A program made the position numbers and the translations under genes. Of a stretch of DNA of 64,000 nt, positions 60,771-64,000 are shown piece after piece. The stretch covers positions 118,490,979 to 118,554,978 of the forward strand of contig OX578276.1 in the NCBI GenBank assembly GCA_951217055.1, written 5' to 3'. The DNA comes from Gerris lacustris. Taxonomy: Eukaryota; Arthropoda; Insecta; Hemiptera; Gerridae. The notes below the pieces were generated by a model, which was not told the DNA's origin, did not search any database, and saw nothing but the letters and a program-made list of their open reading frames with translations. Position 1 is the first letter of the stretch, and every line of letters starts with the position of its first letter.

Positions 60771-63480
60771 GAGAGACAAGTAGCGTCACAAGTTAGGAAT
60801 TGCCAACACCGCAACTTAAATTCAATTAATTTTTTTAACAAATTGTAAATTTTTCTATACAAAGTGCTTTATATTTTTTAGCTGTCATAAATTTAAAATA
60901 TAATTACTTTTTTAATTTTTTTTTATTTTAACATTAAAACGAATAAATATATTTCGTATTTTTAATATTTGTACGTCTTGGAATAGTTTTTTGTAGCTTT
61001 GCAAAGCTATCAAACACAAACATGAAAACATGGCGGTAGTCAGGGAAAATGTAAAATAGAATGAAAAATGTCTCAAAAATAAACTCAGCTGGCTTATAAA
61101 TGCATTGAACTCAGTGCCGTGATTCATACGGTCCAAGAATTTATTTTGTTTAAATCCACTAACTATGTCATTATATTGAATAAATTAATCTCAAGCATAT
61201 TGATACGTTTTCAATCGAAGAGTTTATATTGTTTAATTTATTTTTTCTCTTAAAATGTTCGCCGTCTAGATTGATTTTCGATTGCCAAGTGAATGGAACC
61301 TCTTTATATTTTTAGCTATAGCAGTTACAGGGCGAATACCCTGCTTAGTTATTAGGTGCACTATGGGTTGATAATTAGAAAATAATTTTGTAAGTATTTT
61401 ACTTTCCCAACTTTATTTCAGTTTTAACAATTATGTGCTTTTATCGTAAACCTAACCCTATTAATGTTGACCCTGAATAATTCAAACAGATATCATCATT
61501 ATGAATTTATTTATTATTTTGTTTAAGTTAAGACCGTTCCAAACTTTGGAGCCAATTTTTTTTAATACATATCTGTTTTTGTTTGTTCTCTGCTAATTGC
61601 AAGCATTTGTTTTTGTTATTCTCTTTGTTCCTTTTTGGATGTTTACTTCTCGGTGTATTGATTTATTTTATTGCATGGTGTGTATTTAATTGAAGCAAAG
61701 ACATATTTTTTGAAGGCTGCAAATGATACTTAGTCTATTTGCCATTGATTGGCTGAGTGCTTTTCAATTCCAAGCTTCTTTGGAAACTCTGACTACATTG
61801 GATTGGTAAATTCGGATTGTACGTGCCACCACTTTGAGGATAGGTGATTTAATCCCGCATATTAAATTAGAAACCTTAATTTTGTGTATTTTTAAATTTT
61901 CAATAGCCGCTCCGCACCTCTTCATGGTGCTCCGCTCATTTCTTGAAGAAAAACAACCCCCCTGTATATAATCCAGGTAGAGGTCCAACTTGAAGAAATT
62001 TCGATGGCACAATAAATTTGTTCTGGAGAGGTAAGCATTTGTTGGGATATACCCCTGCAACATGGTCTTAGGAGGGCTACAAGTTAAGTTTTTAAAAACT
62101 CTTCTCCACTTCATTATTTATTGATAAAAGTATTTCTTCCCCCAGTAAATAGAAACTATGATGTATTAGTCTTAAGACTGTCTTACCACAATATTTTTTG
62201 CAATGCTTATTATAGTTAAAATGTATACGTCGCAAAAATGGAAAGGACAGGCCGATTAAAATACTTAGGGCCCCTGCAAAAGTTTTCAGTTAGACTCACA
62301 TTTATTGAAAGTATTTTTATTTTTAATTTTATGTCATTAGCTTCTAAAACTCTGTCCATTGAGATTTTCTGCTATTTATGTGTAAAAGAAATGTACATGG
62401 TAATACTCAGCGATCATAGAATCCTTAAACGGAAAGATTTCCAACTCCCCTCTTTATCTACCTGTGTTAGACTACTAGCGCTCCACGGGAATTCCGGTTA
62501 ATATTGTAACTAAATCTTTTACACCATTCAAAAGATTTCGAGCTTCTTAATTCAAAGAAATAAATTAAAATATTAATTTGTTAAGTTTACTAGATTCGAA
62601 CCCGGGAACTTATGCATTCGGAGCAATCGCGCATCTCATACAGCCACCGAGGCTGGTTGTTTTTCGTATGTTTATTTACAAAATAGTACAAATGTCTGAC
62701 AACCAGTATTTGTTTATATTTTATAATTCGAGGAATGTCAAAAGATCATAAGTAGTTTACAACTTTATCCGCCATCTGCCCGACCAGCGCTAGTGGTCTT
62801 ACACCTCTAGAATACTGGAGTTGGATACCCCTGGTAATACTGCAGTTATCCAGTCACCTAGGAAAGGAAATTAAAAAAGTGGGGGGGGGGGGGGGGCTCA
62901 TTCAAATATATTGTTTTGACAAGGGATATAAGTAATATCTCATAAATATAAATAATTAAGATCTCAATTTCTTCTGTATGATTTGTAATTTCAAATGTAC
63001 AAATCATAAAGATATAATATCTCAAATTTATATATCATACAGATATATATCATCTCTCAAATGTATAAATCTTACAAATGAACTGTTTTGACAAAGGGGT
63101 ATAATCTCTTAAGTGTATAAATCGAGCAACATTAAGCTACCAAGCGATTTGCGACTGTATGGATCACTGCAGAATAGCCAAAATTTCTGTTTAAAGAAAT
63201 ATCTATTATTCAGAAGTACCTGTCAAGACAAGTTTTATTGTATGTATATTACGTATCAGGTAAAATCTCACTGAGGAGCGTAATTTTGCTTTTTTCACTT
63301 GGTAGTTCATTCATATATAATCTCTTTATTAGCAGTAACTTCTTAATTTAGTCCTGGAAAGGAATTGACATGTTTTAGTGGTTAACACTCTTTTCTTAAT
63401 TAGACTATTTTTTTTTTTTATTTCTGTTAAACTTGTTTCTATCATGTGGGGTTAACATTGATTTAATGAGGGGAGTTTAT
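60771..63480. other. Intergenic region between B52 and the right-hand gene
   Basis: No gene recognised; the three ORFs of 74-116 codons in it have no domain that I can name. It contains a tRNA-like fragment (62,590-62,656), a G homopolymer (about 62,880-62,897), and direct repeats at about 62,915-63,125 (ttgttttgacaagggatata versus ctgttttgacaaaggggtat with atctcaaat units between). The two flanking genes diverge, so both promoters are here. Confidence 0.4.
62590..62656 (-). repeat. tRNA-like fragment, possible SINE head
   Basis: Minus strand reads gcctcggtggctgtatgaga then gttcccgggttcgaatctag. GGTTCGAATC is a perfect B box, and ggtggctgtatgag is A-box-like, but the T-stem and acceptor stem do not pair, so this is not a working tRNA gene. 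A weaker relative lies at about 24,030-24,090. Confidence 0.5.
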
Positions 63481-63500
63481 GTTTTAGGCTTGATTGAAGA

Positions 63501-63637
63501 ATGTCTGATGTTGAGAATCCAAATATGGTTGTGAAAAGTGATATTGCCAAACCATTACACTACCAGATATTGGAAAAGAGTTTAGATATTGAACCATTCC
63601 TTTCTTACGTTGAAAAGTATTTGCAGGATCTTAGTGG
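63501..63637 (+). CDS. First coding exon of an unrecognised gene (runs off the window)
   Basis: ATG at 63,501 in the context gaagaATGT begins MSDVENPNMVVKSDIAKPLH, continues YQILEKSLDIEPFLSYVEKY and ends at the donor GTGG|GTATGT after 45 codons plus two bases. A 3' splice site (gtttatgttttag) lies 14 bases upstream of the ATG, so there is probably a 5' UTR intron. Codon use and composition look like a real gene; the product is not recognised. No phase-compatible second exon was found before base 64,000. The open frame at about 63,757-63,920 does not fit the phase. Confidence 0.6.
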
Positions 63638-63777
63638 GTATGTACTTATGTTTATTCTCCATTATATTTGTAGTTGAATTTGCTGTAGTGATAGATTAGT
63701 GTGAATTGGTTGCAATTACAGCTTTTAACTATGTAATCAACTTAATATGTCTGTAAGAGCAGAGGAAATGTGGAGAG

Positions 63778-63858
63778 AACCTTATCCTATGTGGAAACTA
63801 CCTAGAGCTCGGGTTTACGTGGCTTCGAGAATAGGTAGTTTACACGGAGGATTTGGTT
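63778..63858. repeat. Short inverted repeat in the first intron of the right-hand gene
   Basis: aaccttatcctatgtggaaa then ctaccta at the left pairs with taggtagtttacacggagga then tttggtt at the right, about 27 bp per arm around a 27-bp loop. Likely a tiny MITE; it explains the spurious ORF across it. Confidence 0.7.
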
Positions 63859-64000
63859 CATTAAACAAGTTTGGAAGGTCAAGACTTCATTCCAGGAAGA
63901 GCTTATTATTTTTAGGATGAATTTGATGTAAGAGGGATAAGGTAAGCAATTTTTTACCGTATTGTCATGTAAGAGTAAAAGATTTACTGATAGCTTCTGA

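Noticed and set aside
62590..62656. Functional tRNA gene
   Set aside because: A B box is present, but the acceptor stem and T-stem do not pair.
63757..63920. Second exon of the right-hand gene (EEMWREPYPMWKLPRARVYV...)
   Set aside because: The frame does not match the phase of the first exon with either AG, and it spans an inverted repeat.

Overview
The window looks like nuclear DNA of an AT-rich, transposon-laden arthropod, most likely an insect. The supports are spliced genes with GT/AG introns, an insect-type B52/SRSF splicing factor, an ERO1 oxidase, copia, LINE and mariner-type transposons with insect-style sequence features, and dozens of short inverted-repeat elements. The order cannot be fixed from sequence alone. 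The ankyrin-PRANC gene recalls parasitoid Hymenoptera; the transposon content would also fit a hemipteran.

Host genes. (1) 3,670-22,769, minus strand: ERO1, the ER thiol oxidase, 11 exons; the last short coding exon is not found and probably lies left of base 1. (2) 35,836-37,977, minus: a 713-residue ankyrin-repeat protein in one uninterrupted reading frame with a PRANC-like C-terminus. (3) 47,774-60,770, minus: a B52/SRSF4-6-type SR protein, 9 coding exons plus a 5' UTR exon, 323 aa predicted, with a candidate poison exon at 55,148-55,362. (4) 63,501 onward, plus: the first coding exon of an unrecognised gene that runs off the right edge.

Mobile DNA fills much of the rest. In the ERO1 introns lie a hAT-like element (2,833-3,582), a LINE with a 912-codon reverse-transcriptase ORF (9,189-12,192) and a three-level nest (about 19,755-21,990: a long inverted-repeat element carrying a hAT MITE and a piggyBac-like MITE). 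Upstream of ERO1 are a degenerate mariner-type transposase (24,848-25,640) and a young copia element with identical 144-bp LTRs but a stop codon in pol (26,984-31,453). A 2.2-kb near-perfect palindrome (38,513-40,733), made of two head-to-head 3' halves of a mariner-type element, sits in the AT repeat of an older piggyBac-like element. Its intact-looking relative is at 43,102-44,077. The B52 introns carry a hAT element, a Mutator-like MITE, a pogo/Tigger MITE and a small intron-restricted repeat family.

The host genes do different jobs (ER disulfide formation, splicing, an ankyrin adaptor) and show no operon-like link. The most informative observations are the poison exon, the PRANC domain, the palindromic transposon dimer and the layered insertions, most of which have readable target-site duplications.
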